Made by a program: the position numbers and the translations under genes
The notes under the pieces: model-generated
Databases searched by the model: none
Seen by the model: the letters and a program-made list of their open reading frames with translations, nothing else
What the model was told of the DNA's origin: nothing
Part shown: piece by piece, positions 51,525-60,451 of the stretch
Layout: every line of letters starts with the position of its first letter
How positions within the stretch are numbered: the stretch's first letter is position 1
From: Frigidibacter albus
Lineage (GTDB): Bacteria; Pseudomonadota; Alphaproteobacteria; Rhodobacterales; Rhodobacteraceae
NCBI RefSeq assembly: GCF_009908165.1
Contig: NZ_JAAAUC010000013.1
Span: 1-64,000 of the forward strand
Length of the DNA: 64,000 nucleotides
Reading direction: 5' to 3'

Positions 51525-52832
51525 ATGCAGCAGACCAGCGCCCCCGACAAACGCACCCCCTATTGGTGGGAGGACGCCCCGGTCCGCCCGCTGCCCGAAA
51601 CGCCGCTGGCAGCAAAGGCCGATGTGGTCGTGGTCGGTGCCGGCTATGCGGGGCTTGTGGCGGCGCTGACGCTGGCGCGGGCGGGCCGGGCGGTGACGGT
51701 GCTGGACGCGATGAACCCCGGCGAGGGCGCCTCATCCCGCAACGGCGGGATCACCAGCGGCAATATCCGCATGACCTTCGACCAGCTGAAGCGCCGCTAT
51801 GGCGAGGAGCGCGCGCTGGCGATCGAGGCGGAGGGCAAGGCGGCGCGCGCCTTCACCTATGATTTCATCCGCAGCGAGGGGCTGGACTGCGATTTTCAGC
51901 TGACCGGGCGGTTCTATGGCGCCATCGGGCAGGAACAGTATGAAAGCGCGGCGCGCGGGGCCGAGGCGTTGCACAAGAAGCTGGGGATCGACAGCTTTGC
52001 CGTGCCGCGGGCCGAGCAGCGCGCCTACATGGGCACCGACTATTACCGCGGCGGCACCGTGCGGATGGATATCGGCGGGCTGCAGCCGGCGAAATACCAT
52101 GCCGAGATCCTGCGGGTGACGCTGGCATCTGGCGCGGCCGTGCATTCAGGCTGCCCCGTGACCGGCATCGCGGCGACGGGCGCGGGCTTTGTCGTCACCA
52201 CCCCTGCCGGCAAGATTGCGGCGCGGCAGGTGCTGATCTGCACCAATGGCTACACCGATGCCGCAATGCCCTTCCTGCGCCGCCGGCTTGTGCCCGTGCG
52301 CAGCCGGATCATCGCCACCGAGGAGCTGCCGGTGGAGATGATGGACCGGCTGATGCCCAAGCGGATGATGGGGTCCGAGGGCAAGGTGCTGGGGTTCTAC
52401 TACCGCCCCTCGCCCGACGGGACGCGCATCTTGCTGGGGGGCCGCGACGCCTCGCAGTCGGGCGATCCGGCGGCGCCGACGCTGATGCTGCGCAAGGGGC
52501 TGATCGGGCTGTTCCCGGAACTGCAGGATGTGCGCCTCAGCCACAGCTGGTTCGGCAATGTCGCCATGCACCGCGACATGATCCCGCGGATCTTCGAGCA
52601 TAAGGGCCTGACCTATGCCACGGGCTTCTGCGGGTCTGGCGTGGTCTGGGCGCCGTGGATCGGCAGCCGCGCCGCGCACAAGCTGATGGGCGACGCGCAG
52701 GGCCGGTCCGCCTTTGACATGCGCCCACCGCCGGCGATCCCGCTCTATAACGGCAAGCCGTGGTTCATGCCGGCCTTCATCCAGGGCTACCGGATGCAGG
52801 ACCGCATCGCCATGAGCCGCGCCACCCGCTGA
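51525..52832 (+). CDS. FAD-dependent oxidase of the DAO/PuuB type
   Basis: 435 residues from MQQTSAPDKRTPYWWEDAP; GGAAGG upstream of ATG 51525. FAD motif VVVVGAGYAGLVAALTLARAG, then GASSRNGGITSGNIRM and a C-terminal SHSWFGNVAMHRDMIPRIF block. Relative of the oxidase at 33598-34875, but it lacks its GGHLNNG signature and reads GGITSGN instead, so the substrate differs. Under the XRE-cupin regulator upstream; likely oxidises an amine imported by the second transporter. Confidence 0.87.
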   Translation: MQQTSAPDKRTPYWWEDAPVRPLPETPLAAKADVVVVGAGYAGLVAALTLARAGRAVTVLDAMNPGEGASSRNGGITSGNIRMTFDQLKRRYGEERALAIEAEGKAARAFTYDFIRSEGLDCDFQLTGRFYGAIGQEQYESAARGAEALHKKLGIDSFAVPRAEQRAYMGTDYYRGGTVRMDIGGLQPAKYHAEILRVTLASGAAVHSGCPVTGIAATGAGFVVTTPAGKIAARQVLICTNGYTDAAMPFLRRRLVPVRSRIIATEELPVEMMDRLMPKRMMGSEGKVLGFYYRPSPDGTRILLGGRDASQSGDPAAPTLMLRKGLIGLFPELQDVRLSHSWFGNVAMHRDMIPRIFEHKGLTYATGFCGSGVVWAPWIGSRAAHKLMGDAQGRSAFDMRPPPAIPLYNGKPWFMPAFIQGYRMQDRIAMSRATR

Positions 52833-52856
52833 CCCCCTTCCAGAAAGGCTGCCCCC

Positions 52857-53783
52857 GTGACCTTCCTCATCCTGTCCTACCCCGAGCGGGTCGAAACCTT
52901 CCGCCGGATCTTTGCGCGTGATCTGCCCGAGGTGCGCTTTGCCAGCGACCTGGCCGAGGTGGACCCGGCCGAGGTCCGCTATCTGATGGCCTGGACCTTC
53001 CCCGAGGATCTGGCGACGCGCTTTGGCAATCTGGAGCTGATCTTTTCCACCGGCGCCGGGATCGATCAGGTGGTGGGCCTCGACCTGCCGCCGCGTGCGC
53101 AGCTGGTGCGCATGGTGGAGGAAGGGCTGACGGCCATGGTCCGCGATTATGTGGTGATGGCGGTTCTGGCACTGCACCGCGACCTGCCGGCCTATCTGGA
53201 CCAGCAGCGCCAGCAGGTCTGGAAGACGCGCGACTTCGTCTGGGCCGATCAGCGCCGGGTGGGGATCCTGGGGCTGGGAGAGCTTGGCCGGGCGACGGCC
53301 GCCGCGCTCCGCCCTTTCGGCTTTCCGCTGGCAGGCTGGTCGCGCAGCCCGCGCCAGATTGACGGGGTCACCTGCCACCACGGGCCGGAGGGGCTGCGCA
53401 AGATGCTGGCCGAGACCGATATCCTGATCTGCCTGCTGCCGCTGACGGATGAGACCCGCGGCATCCTGAATGGGGGGCTCTTCGCGCAGCTGCCGCAGGG
53501 CGCAGGGTTGGTGCAGGCCGGTCGCGGTGACCATCTGGATCAGGAGGCACTGCTGGCGGCGCTGGACTCCGGCCAGCTCTCCGCCGCCGTGATCGACGTC
53601 ACCGTACCAGAGCCGCTGCCGGCGGGGCATCCGCTCTGGTCGCATCCCAAGGTGGTGCTGACGCCGCATATCGCCGGCCACAGCCGCCCCGAAAGCGCCG
53701 CCGCCGCCACTGTCGCCAACATCCGCCGGCATCTGCAGGGGCAGCGGGTGACCGGGCTGGTGGACCGCAGCCGGGGATACTAG
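52857..53783 (+). CDS. D-2-hydroxyacid dehydrogenase, glyoxylate/hydroxypyruvate reductase A-like
   Basis: 308 residues from GTG 52857, with AAAGG upstream. NAD(P) motif VGILGLGELGRATAAALRPFG, the catalytic Arg in VQAGRGDHLDQEAL and the catalytic His in LTPHIAGHS are intact. It resembles GhrA. It reduces a 2-oxo acid such as glyoxylate or hydroxypyruvate to its hydroxy acid. The third gene after the XRE regulator and FAD oxidase, 25 bases downstream; probably removes the oxo-acid product of the oxidase. Confidence 0.88.
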   Translation: MTFLILSYPERVETFRRIFARDLPEVRFASDLAEVDPAEVRYLMAWTFPEDLATRFGNLELIFSTGAGIDQVVGLDLPPRAQLVRMVEEGLTAMVRDYVVMAVLALHRDLPAYLDQQRQQVWKTRDFVWADQRRVGILGLGELGRATAAALRPFGFPLAGWSRSPRQIDGVTCHHGPEGLRKMLAETDILICLLPLTDETRGILNGGLFAQLPQGAGLVQAGRGDHLDQEALLAALDSGQLSAAVIDVTVPEPLPAGHPLWSHPKVVLTPHIAGHSRPESAAAATVANIRRHLQGQRVTGLVDRSRGY

Positions 53784-54067
53784 GGTCTGACCTCATAACG
53801 CGATGCCCTGAAGGGACGCGTCAGGGTTCACTTCTCCTGTCAGAGGTGGCGCTCCCGTGACGAACCTGTCCCATAATGCTTCCTTCCGTTCCCTTGAACG
53901 CATCGCACCATCAAACCGTGGGATCAAACACCTAGGAGGGCACGCTGCGGCTGCTCGAAGGGCCGGAACAACGGCAACAGCCATAAACACCAACACGGTA
54001 ACGCAGGCCTACAGGGCCCCGCTGGGGGTTGACGCGTGCGACTGCATCGACTGCGGTCCCCTGCCTT
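53784..54067. other. Gap between dehydrogenase and lyase-type genes
   Basis: 284 bases. CCCTGA (53806-53811) and TCAGGG (53821-53826) form a short hairpin that could end the preceding transcript. TCTGACCTCA at 53786-53795 also occurs at 6149-6158 next to the IS3 scar, hinting at an IS end. No coding frame can be supported here. Confidence 0.35.
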
Positions 54068-54973
54068 TCAGCCGGAGTTGGGAAGCGCGCTCTGGCTTAT
54101 GGACTGGTCGAGCGCCTCGAACCCGAAGTAATCGAGAACTTCGTAGAGCTGCGTGCGCGTCTGCATCTGCCCCAGCAGGGGGGCCGTCGTGTCATGGTCG
54201 CGAAGCGCGGCATAAAGCTGTTCCTGCGCATGGTTGGCCACGCGCAGGGACGAGACGGGCCAGATCACCATCCTGTATCCCATATCCTGAAGTGCGGCGC
54301 CGGTCAGCTGCGGGGTGCGCCCGAACTCGGTCATGTTCGCCAGCAGGGCAACACCCGGCAATGCCTCGGCAAAGCGGCGCATCAGGTCGATATCGGTCAG
54401 CGCCTCGGGGAAGATGGCATCCGCGCCGGCCTGCAGATAGAGGCGCGCCCGGGCGATGGCGGCGTCCAGCCCCTCATTGGCCAGCGCATCGGTGCGGGCA
54501 ATGACCACCATATCCCGGCGAGCCTTGACGGCGGCGGCAACCTTGGCGGCCATATCCGCGGGGGTGGCCAGCCGCTTGTCCGACAGATGGCCGCATTTCT
54601 TGGGCAGGATCTGGTCTTCCAGATGGATGGCCCCCGCCCCTGCCTCCTCGAACCGGCGGGTCATGACCATCACGTTCAGCGCCTCGCCATATCCTGTATC
54701 GGCATCGACCAGCACCGGAAGGCCCGAGGCGCCGGCAACCTGGCGGATGAAGAAGCACACATCCTCGATGGTGATCAGCCCCAGGTCGGGCAGGCCCATC
54801 GAGGCGCTCATCGCGGCCCCCGACAGATAGAGCCCCTCGAACCCGGCCGCGCGGGCCTGCAGCGCGGCCTGCCCGTTATGCGCGCCGGGCAGGCGAAAGA
54901 TGTCCGGGCAGCTCAGGCGGTCCCGGAAGCGCCGCCCGGCCGGGACAGGATCGTGCCGTTCAAGCCAGGTCAT
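54068..54973 (-). CDS. Isocitrate lyase/PEP mutase superfamily enzyme (methylisocitrate lyase-like)
   Basis: 301 residues from MTWLERHDPVPAGRRFRDRL; GGAGG precedes ATG 54973. The active-site Cys lies in KKCGH (C127), with DADTGYG (91-97) and EDQ (119-121) forming the metal and substrate site. The fold and length match PrpB and related 2,3-dimethylmalate or oxaloacetate lyases; the branch cannot be fixed by eye. The last gene of the TctCBA operon, starting 1 base after tctA stops, so it probably cleaves the carboxylate that operon imports. Confidence 0.88.
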   Translation of the reverse strand: MTWLERHDPVPAGRRFRDRLSCPDIFRLPGAHNGQAALQARAAGFEGLYLSGAAMSASMGLPDLGLITIEDVCFFIRQVAGASGLPVLVDADTGYGEALNVMVMTRRFEEAGAGAIHLEDQILPKKCGHLSDKRLATPADMAAKVAAAVKARRDMVVIARTDALANEGLDAAIARARLYLQAGADAIFPEALTDIDLMRRFAEALPGVALLANMTEFGRTPQLTGAALQDMGYRMVIWPVSSLRVANHAQEQLYAALRDHDTTAPLLGQMQTRTQLYEVLDYFGFEALDQSISQSALPNSG

Positions 54974-54974
54974 C

Positions 54975-56498
54975 TCAATCCTCCGACAGTCGCGCTTCGG
55001 CGGGCAGCGCCCGGCGCAGCAGCCGCGGCAGCAGCAAGATCGCCGCGGCCGCCCCCCAAAGCGCGATGGCAATGGGGCTGGACCACAGGATCTGCACCTC
55101 GCCGGCCGACAGCGACAGGGCCCGGCGCAGGTTGGTCTCCAATATACCGCCCAGCACGAAGCCCAGGATCAGCGGCGCCATCGGCACATGCATCCGGCGC
55201 AGCCAGTAGGCCGCGGCACCGACCACGACCATCAGGATCAGGTCGAAACTCGCCGACTTGCCGGAATAGACCCCGACGGCCGAAACGACGACGATGAAGG
55301 GCACCAGCACCCAGGCCGGCACCGACAGCATACGCGCGAACAGGCCGACGAGCGGAATATTCATGGCCAGCAGCATGACGTTGCCGATGAACAGCGAGGC
55401 GATCAGCCCCCAGATCAGCTCTGGCTGCGAGGTGAACAGCATCGGCCCCGGCGTCAGGTTGTAGAGCGTCAGCACCCCCAGCATGATCGCGGTGGTGCCA
55501 GAGCTGGGGATCCCCAAGGTCAGCATCGGGATGAAATTCGAGTTCGACGCCGAGTTGTTGGCGGCCTCGACCGTGGCGAGGCCGCGCAGATCGCCCTTGC
55601 CGAACCGGCTGCCCTCGGGATCACGGCGTTCGGTGATCTTGCGCTCGGTCGAATAGGCGAGGGCCGAGGCGACGGTGCCGCCCGCGCCCGGCAGCAGGCC
55701 GATGAAGAACCCGATCCCCGCCCCGCGCAGGGCCGAGGGCAGCGTGAAGCGCATCTCCTTGAAGTTGAACAGGTTGCGGCCCATCCGTTCGATCTTGACG
55801 GACACGCCGTCGCGGTGGCTTTGCAGCAGGATCAACAGTTCCGAGATCGCAAAGAGGCCGATGACCAAGGTGGAGAAGGCCAGCCCGTCGATCAGGTTCG
55901 GCATGTCGAAGGTATAGCGCATGACGCCGGAATTGGCGTCGATGCCGATGGTGGACAGGGCAAGGCCGATGCCGGTCGCCAGCAGGGCCTTGATCGGCTG
56001 GTCCGACAGAAGGCCGGTCAGGCAGGCAAAGGCAAAGATCATCAGCGCGACATATTCCACTGGCCCGAAGGCCAGCGCCCACCGCGACAGCACCGGCGCG
56101 GCCAGCACGATTCCCACCGTCGCCAGAACCGACCCCAGAAACGAAGTCCAGGCAGACAGCGACAGCGCCACCCCGGCCAGGCCCTGCCGGGACAGGGGAT
56201 AGCCTTCCAGCGCGGTCATCACAGCCGATGCCTCGCCCGGCACGTTGATCAGGATGGCGCTGATCCGCCCGCCATATTCCGACCCGATATAGATCGCGGC
56301 CATCAGGATCATCGAGCTTTCGGGCGGCAGCCCAAGGGCAAAGACCACCGGCACCAGCATGGCGACGGCGTTGACGGGGCCAAGCCCCGGCAGCACGCCG
56401 ACCATGGTGCCCACCACGGCGCCAAGCGCCGCCAGGGCCAGGTTCATCGGGCTGCTTGCAACGGCAAACCCGGTCATCAGCAAAGCGAGCGTTTCCAT
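54975..56498 (-). CDS. tctA: Tripartite tricarboxylate transporter large membrane subunit TctA
   Basis: 507 residues, about 12 predicted membrane helices. The conserved substrate motif region GVLPGLGPVNAVAMLVPVVF and IYIGSEYGGRISAILINVPG is present, with GLIPGAGG-like GLLPGAGGTVASALAY in the second half. ATG 56498 overlaps the TctB stop as ATGA. Works with TctB and the periplasmic TctC in Na+-linked uptake of tri/dicarboxylates. Confidence 0.93.
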   Translation of the reverse strand: METLALLMTGFAVASSPMNLALAALGAVVGTMVGVLPGLGPVNAVAMLVPVVFALGLPPESSMILMAAIYIGSEYGGRISAILINVPGEASAVMTALEGYPLSRQGLAGVALSLSAWTSFLGSVLATVGIVLAAPVLSRWALAFGPVEYVALMIFAFACLTGLLSDQPIKALLATGIGLALSTIGIDANSGVMRYTFDMPNLIDGLAFSTLVIGLFAISELLILLQSHRDGVSVKIERMGRNLFNFKEMRFTLPSALRGAGIGFFIGLLPGAGGTVASALAYSTERKITERRDPEGSRFGKGDLRGLATVEAANNSASNSNFIPMLTLGIPSSGTTAIMLGVLTLYNLTPGPMLFTSQPELIWGLIASLFIGNVMLLAMNIPLVGLFARMLSVPAWVLVPFIVVVSAVGVYSGKSASFDLILMVVVGAAAYWLRRMHVPMAPLILGFVLGGILETNLRRALSLSAGEVQILWSSPIAIALWGAAAAILLLPRLLRRALPAEARLSED

Positions 56499-56938
56499 CA
56501 GAACAGGCCTCCCAGAATGCCCGCGGGCAGGACCACGTCCAGCCCGCGGTCGAAGAGCAGGTAAGAGCCGACCGACAGCACCGCGCCAGATAGTGTCGCC
56601 TGTATCCAGCTTGCCCCGAAGATCCGGGCAACGATGCCGGACATCAGGAAGGTCGAGGGAACGTATCCCAGCCGTTCGAAGATGACAGCGTAGATCAGCA
56701 GCGTCACGGTCAGCATCACGATGCCGGTCATGGTGCGGCGGCTGACCGCCTCGGTATCGTTGCCGCCGCCGATCAGCAGGACGATCCCGCAAAAGGCGAT
56801 CAGGACGGCGGTCAGCATCGGAAAGGCGCGCGGCCCCACCGGTTCATAGGCAAAGGGCGCGACCAGCCCCCAGCCAAAGACTGCGAGGATTCCGGCCATG
56901 AGCAATGCCATGGCCCCAAGGCTTCTGTTACTGCTCAT
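56498..56938 (-). CDS. tctB: Tripartite tricarboxylate transporter small membrane subunit TctB
   Basis: 146 residues, four predicted helices (ALLMAGILAVFGWGL, AFPMLTAVLIAFCGIVLL, TGIVMLTVTLLIYAVIF, ATLSGAVLSVGSYLLF) with PRAFPML and LGYVPSTFLMSG, both common in TctB. The stop overlaps the TctA start. AAGGA precedes ATG 56938. Confidence 0.9.
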   Translation of the reverse strand: MSSNRSLGAMALLMAGILAVFGWGLVAPFAYEPVGPRAFPMLTAVLIAFCGIVLLIGGGNDTEAVSRRTMTGIVMLTVTLLIYAVIFERLGYVPSTFLMSGIVARIFGASWIQATLSGAVLSVGSYLLFDRGLDVVLPAGILGGLF

Positions 56939-56950
56939 GGCACGGGGTCC

Positions 56951-57940
56951 TTACTGCTGAACCAGTTCGAATTCACCCGCCAGCGTGCGGTAGGTGGCGA
57001 CCGCCTCGGTGACGAAGGCATCCAGCTCGTCGCCGGTCATCGGCAGCGGCAGCAGGCTGCGGCTTTCCAGCAGGGCTGCGTAGCCCGGTGCCGCCATCGC
57101 GGTCTCGAAGGCGTCGACCCACCACTGGTAATCGGCGTCCGAAACCTCGGGGCCGACGTAGAAGCCGCGCACGATGGGCCATTCGATGTCGAAGCCCTGT
57201 TCGGCCGCGGTCGGCACCTCGGCCAGCTTGCCGGGCAGCCGGTCGGGCGCAAACACCGCCAGCAGCTTCAGCGGCGCCCCGCCATCGATAGCGGCCTGGC
57301 TGTCACCCACGTCGTTCATGCAGGCATCGACATGGCCGCCCTGCAGCGCGGTGGCACAATCGCCGCCGCCCTCGAAGGCGACGAAGCGCATGGACTTGTG
57401 GTCGATGCCCGCGGCGCGCGCCGTCAGCGCGGCCTTCATCCAGTCCTGGCTGCCGATGGTGCCACCGGCGCCAAGGATCACCGAACCCGCGTCGGCCTTG
57501 ATCCCCTCCATCATCGCGGCGAGGCTTTCCCACTCGCTGTCGGCCGGCACCACGACCGCGCCGTAATCGGTGCCGATCGACGCCACCCACCGCACGTCGC
57601 CTTCGTCATGCGCGCCGAACTTGCCCTGGGCGAGGTTCAGCAGCGACCCGGCCGAGAAGGCGACGATCGTACCCGGCTCATCCGTGCGCTGGCCGACGAT
57701 GGTGCTGTAGGCCACGGCGCCGATCCCGCCCGGCATGTAAGACACGCGCAGCGGCGCCTCCAGCACGCCCGCGTCGGTCAGCGCGGTCTGTGCCAGCTTG
57801 CAGGTGATGTCGAAACCCCCGCCCGGCTGTGCAGGCGCGATGCATTCGGGCCGGTCGGGCGTGGCCGAGGCCAGCGTGGCCGACAAGGCAAGCAGCGGGG
57901 CGGCCAGCGCGACGGCGCGGCCCTTCGTGATGCGGATCAT
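56951..57940 (-). CDS. tctC: Tripartite tricarboxylate transporter periplasmic receptor TctC
   Basis: 329 residues. Signal peptide through about 26 (ALAAPLLALSATLASATP), then RPECIAPAQPGGGFDITCKLAQ, the family N-terminus. VLGAGGTIGSQDWMKAAL and GGDCATALQGGHVDACMNDVGD form the ligand cleft. Captures the carboxylate and hands it to TctAB. ATG 57940 has GGGAGGG upstream. It follows the kinase gene after 67 bases. Confidence 0.92.
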   Translation of the reverse strand: MIRITKGRAVALAAPLLALSATLASATPDRPECIAPAQPGGGFDITCKLAQTALTDAGVLEAPLRVSYMPGGIGAVAYSTIVGQRTDEPGTIVAFSAGSLLNLAQGKFGAHDEGDVRWVASIGTDYGAVVVPADSEWESLAAMMEGIKADAGSVILGAGGTIGSQDWMKAALTARAAGIDHKSMRFVAFEGGGDCATALQGGHVDACMNDVGDSQAAIDGGAPLKLLAVFAPDRLPGKLAEVPTAAEQGFDIEWPIVRGFYVGPEVSDADYQWWVDAFETAMAAPGYAALLESRSLLPLPMTGDELDAFVTEAVATYRTLAGEFELVQQ

Positions 57941-57995
57941 GATTTCCCTCCCAAGGAATATGACGGGCCTCCCGAGCCCATCACCTCACGTTACG

Positions 57996-58022
57996 ACAGC
58001 CAAGCTTTCAGTCAGCTTTCAG
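57996..58022 (-). promoter_or_regulatory. Direct repeat ahead of tctC (possible response-regulator site)
   Basis: On the minus strand CTGAAAGCT occurs twice, separated by two bases, spanning the kinase stop codon and the start of the 67-base kinase-tctC gap. Tandem direct repeats are usual for OmpR-class regulators such as the one encoded two genes upstream. Inference from position. Confidence 0.4.
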
Positions 58023-59447
58023 TTCTGCGTGTCTATTGGGCAGGTTCAGGCTGGCGGTCAGGCCGCCCTCTGGCCGGTTGGCAAGGACAAGCGTCCCGCC
58101 CATCGCCCCCATGATCTCTTGAACGATGGCCAGCCCCAATCCGGTGCTGGCAGGCGCCGCGCGGCGCGTGCGGGGCAGGTTGAACCGCTGGCCCTGGTCC
58201 AGCCGCCGCAAAAGCTCATCCGAAAGCCCCGGACCGTCATCGCGGACCGCGATCACCGTCTGCCCTCCGGCGCGGCGCGCCGACAGGGCGATCACCCCTT
58301 TGGCCGGGCTGGCCGTGATGGCGTTTTGCAAGATGTTGCTGACCGCCTCGAACAGCAGCGCCTCGGTCGCGTGGACCGTGGTGACATCGGGCGCCACCTC
58401 GACCTCCAGCACGATGCGCCGCTTGCGCGCGGATGCCAGATGCAGCCGCACGACCCCGTCCAGCAGGGCGGAGACATCCACCTCTTCCGCCGCCGAACTG
58501 CTCCACAAGGCGCTGTTCCGGGCCAGCGCCAGCGCCAGAAGCTGGCTGGTCAGGCGCGACGAGCGGTCGGTGATCTCGCGCATCGCGCGCAGCACCGCGT
58601 GCAGGGCAGCCGGATCCTCAAGCTGAAGGCCCCGGTCGATCTGAGCGCGCAGCACCGCCAACGGGGTCTTGAGCTGATGCGAGGCATCCTCGATGTAGCG
58701 CCGCTGCGCCTCGCCCTGGATGCGGTGGCGGTCGACCAGCCGGTTGACGGACCGCACCAAGGGCTGCACCTCGCGCGGCAGGCCCGCCGGATCCAGCTGG
58801 CGCAGATCATCGGAGGCGCGGTGATCCAGCCGGTCGCGCAGCGCCCGCAGCGGCCGCAGCCCGGCATGGACACCCACCGCCAGCAACAGCGCCGCCGCCA
58901 GCAGCGCCGCCAGATCGCGCATCATGGTCCGTGAGATCACAGTGCGCAGAAAGGCCTCGCGCGATTCCGTCGTCTCGGCGATCTCGATGATCAGGTTCTG
59001 GCCCTCGGCCCCGTAAAGCGGCGGGTCCAGTGGGCGCATATAGGCGCCGACGCGGATGGGTCGGTTGAAATACACCGCGTCATAGAACACCACCTGCCCC
59101 ACCGTCAGCGGGGGCGGCGCGGGAAGCAGCGCATCGCCGATCTGGACCAGCCCGTCATCTGTCGAGACCCGGAACAGCACCTCGCCCTCTGCCGTCGCCT
59201 GAAAGCTCTCGAACAGCGGATAGGGCAGTTCCACGCCAAGCCCGCCGCTTTCGGTCGAGATGCGCAGGTCGATCGCCCGGATCGCGCCCCGCAACGAGCG
59301 GTCATAGGCGCTGTCGGCGACCTCGCGCAGGGTCTTGACCGACAGCATCAGGCCGGCAACCATCAGGAACAACAGGGTCGGCAGCATCCACAGCGCCAGC
59401 GTCCGCCACAGCGGCCGGCCCGGCGCGGCAGTGTCGCGGCGGGTCAT
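58008..59447 (-). CDS. Sensor histidine kinase, TctE type
   Basis: 479 residues. Membrane helix about 15-36, a periplasmic sensor domain (about 38-177), second helix about 178-197, HAMP-like linker, dimerisation helix with phospho-acceptor His in EDASHQLKTPLAVL (H257), N-box NILQNAITAS, G boxes VRDDGPGLSDE and TGLGLAIVQEI. The sensor size is that of TctE-type kinases for citrate and related acids. It overlaps the regulator's stop as ATGA and is followed by tctC, so it most likely senses the transported acid. Confidence 0.92.
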   Translation of the reverse strand: MTRRDTAAPGRPLWRTLALWMLPTLLFLMVAGLMLSVKTLREVADSAYDRSLRGAIRAIDLRISTESGGLGVELPYPLFESFQATAEGEVLFRVSTDDGLVQIGDALLPAPPPLTVGQVVFYDAVYFNRPIRVGAYMRPLDPPLYGAEGQNLIIEIAETTESREAFLRTVISRTMMRDLAALLAAALLLAVGVHAGLRPLRALRDRLDHRASDDLRQLDPAGLPREVQPLVRSVNRLVDRHRIQGEAQRRYIEDASHQLKTPLAVLRAQIDRGLQLEDPAALHAVLRAMREITDRSSRLTSQLLALALARNSALWSSSAAEEVDVSALLDGVVRLHLASARKRRIVLEVEVAPDVTTVHATEALLFEAVSNILQNAITASPAKGVIALSARRAGGQTVIAVRDDGPGLSDELLRRLDQGQRFNLPRTRRAAPASTGLGLAIVQEIMGAMGGTLVLANRPEGGLTASLNLPNRHAELKAD

Positions 59448-60121
59448 GCCGTGCCCTCGTCATGTTCCAGCAGGTAGCCGATGCCGCGCAGCGTCACGAT
59501 CTGCACCGGCGCGTGGGCCAGCCGCTTGCGCAGGCGGTGCACGATCACCTCGACGGCCTCGGGGTTCATGTCGCTTTCCATCGACACCAGCCGGTCGATG
59601 ATCTGCTGCTTGGACAGCGGATCGCCCGGCTTCTGGATCAGCAGCCGCAGCACGGCATGCTCGCGCGGCGACAGCAGCAAAGCGTCCCCCAGCAAGGTGA
59701 AGCGCTGTGCGGCGTGATCAAAGCTCAGCGGCCCGCAGGCATAGACACCGCGCGCCCGGCCATGGCTGCGGCGGATCAGGGCATGGATACGCACCTCCAA
59801 CTCTTCGATCGCGAAGGGCTTTCCCATGAAGTCGTCGGCGCCGTCGCGCAGAAGCGCCACCCGTTGCGCCAGGCTGTCCCGCGCCGTCATCACCAGCAGT
59901 GGCGTATCATTGCCACCCGCCTTGAGGCGGGCCAGCAGCTCTGCTCCGGTCATCAGCGGCAAACCGAGATCAAGCAGGATCAGGTCATAATCCTCGGCCG
60001 CGATCCGGCTTTCGGCGCTGCGTCCGTCTTCGGCCCAGTCCACCTGAAAGCCGCACCCGATCAGGCTTTGCGTCAGCCAGTCTGCAAGGTCCTGGTCATC
60101 CTCGACCAGCAAAAGCCGCAT
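59444..60121 (-). CDS. OmpR-class response regulator, TctD type
   Basis: 225 residues from MRLLLVEDDQDLADWL. Receiver domain with phospho-acceptor D51 (LLDLGLP), switch Thr in VMTA and Lys K101 in FMGKPF; a C-terminal winged helix (about 125-220, LLSPREHAVLRLLI, VIVHRLRKRLAHAPVQIVTLRGIGYLL). ATG 60121 follows GTAGGGA. Partner of the overlapping kinase; probably activates tctCBA and the lyase-type gene. Confidence 0.93.
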   Translation of the reverse strand: MRLLLVEDDQDLADWLTQSLIGCGFQVDWAEDGRSAESRIAAEDYDLILLDLGLPLMTGAELLARLKAGGNDTPLLVMTARDSLAQRVALLRDGADDFMGKPFAIEELEVRIHALIRRSHGRARGVYACGPLSFDHAAQRFTLLGDALLLSPREHAVLRLLIQKPGDPLSKQQIIDRLVSMESDMNPEAVEVIVHRLRKRLAHAPVQIVTLRGIGYLLEHDEGTA

Positions 60122-60406
60122 GATCCCTACCCCGCATTGCCATCGTCGCACGTTAGACGACAGCAATGCCAAGAGCGAATGATTCACCACGGCCTTGGGA
60201 GGCGAGGATGATGGGAGCACCCATCCGCCCTCCACAACAAGGTCAGATGGACGGGCACCGGCTGAAGAAGGCGCATGACATCACTGGGTGCTGATTGTCG
60301 GCATTCGACATATGCAGGACATCGGCCAGCAGGGTCACCGTGACCGGGCGCTGGCCAAGGTTCAGGCGGATCAGCCGTCGCACTCTGTTGCGCCAGATCG
60401 GGCAGC

Positions 60407-60432
60407 AAAAAACCGCCTGCGAACAGACGGTT
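60407..60432 (-). terminator. Rho-independent terminator on the minus strand
   Basis: Read on the minus strand: AACCGTCTG, loop TTCG, CAGGCGGTT followed by a T-run (60410-60407). The 9-bp stem has one G-T pair and a stable TTCG loop. It lies 20 bases past the CCA end of the tRNA fragment, the right place for the native terminator of that tRNA or of an rRNA operon ending in it. Confidence 0.75.
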
Positions 60433-60451
60433 GTGCAAGGTGTAGAGTTTA

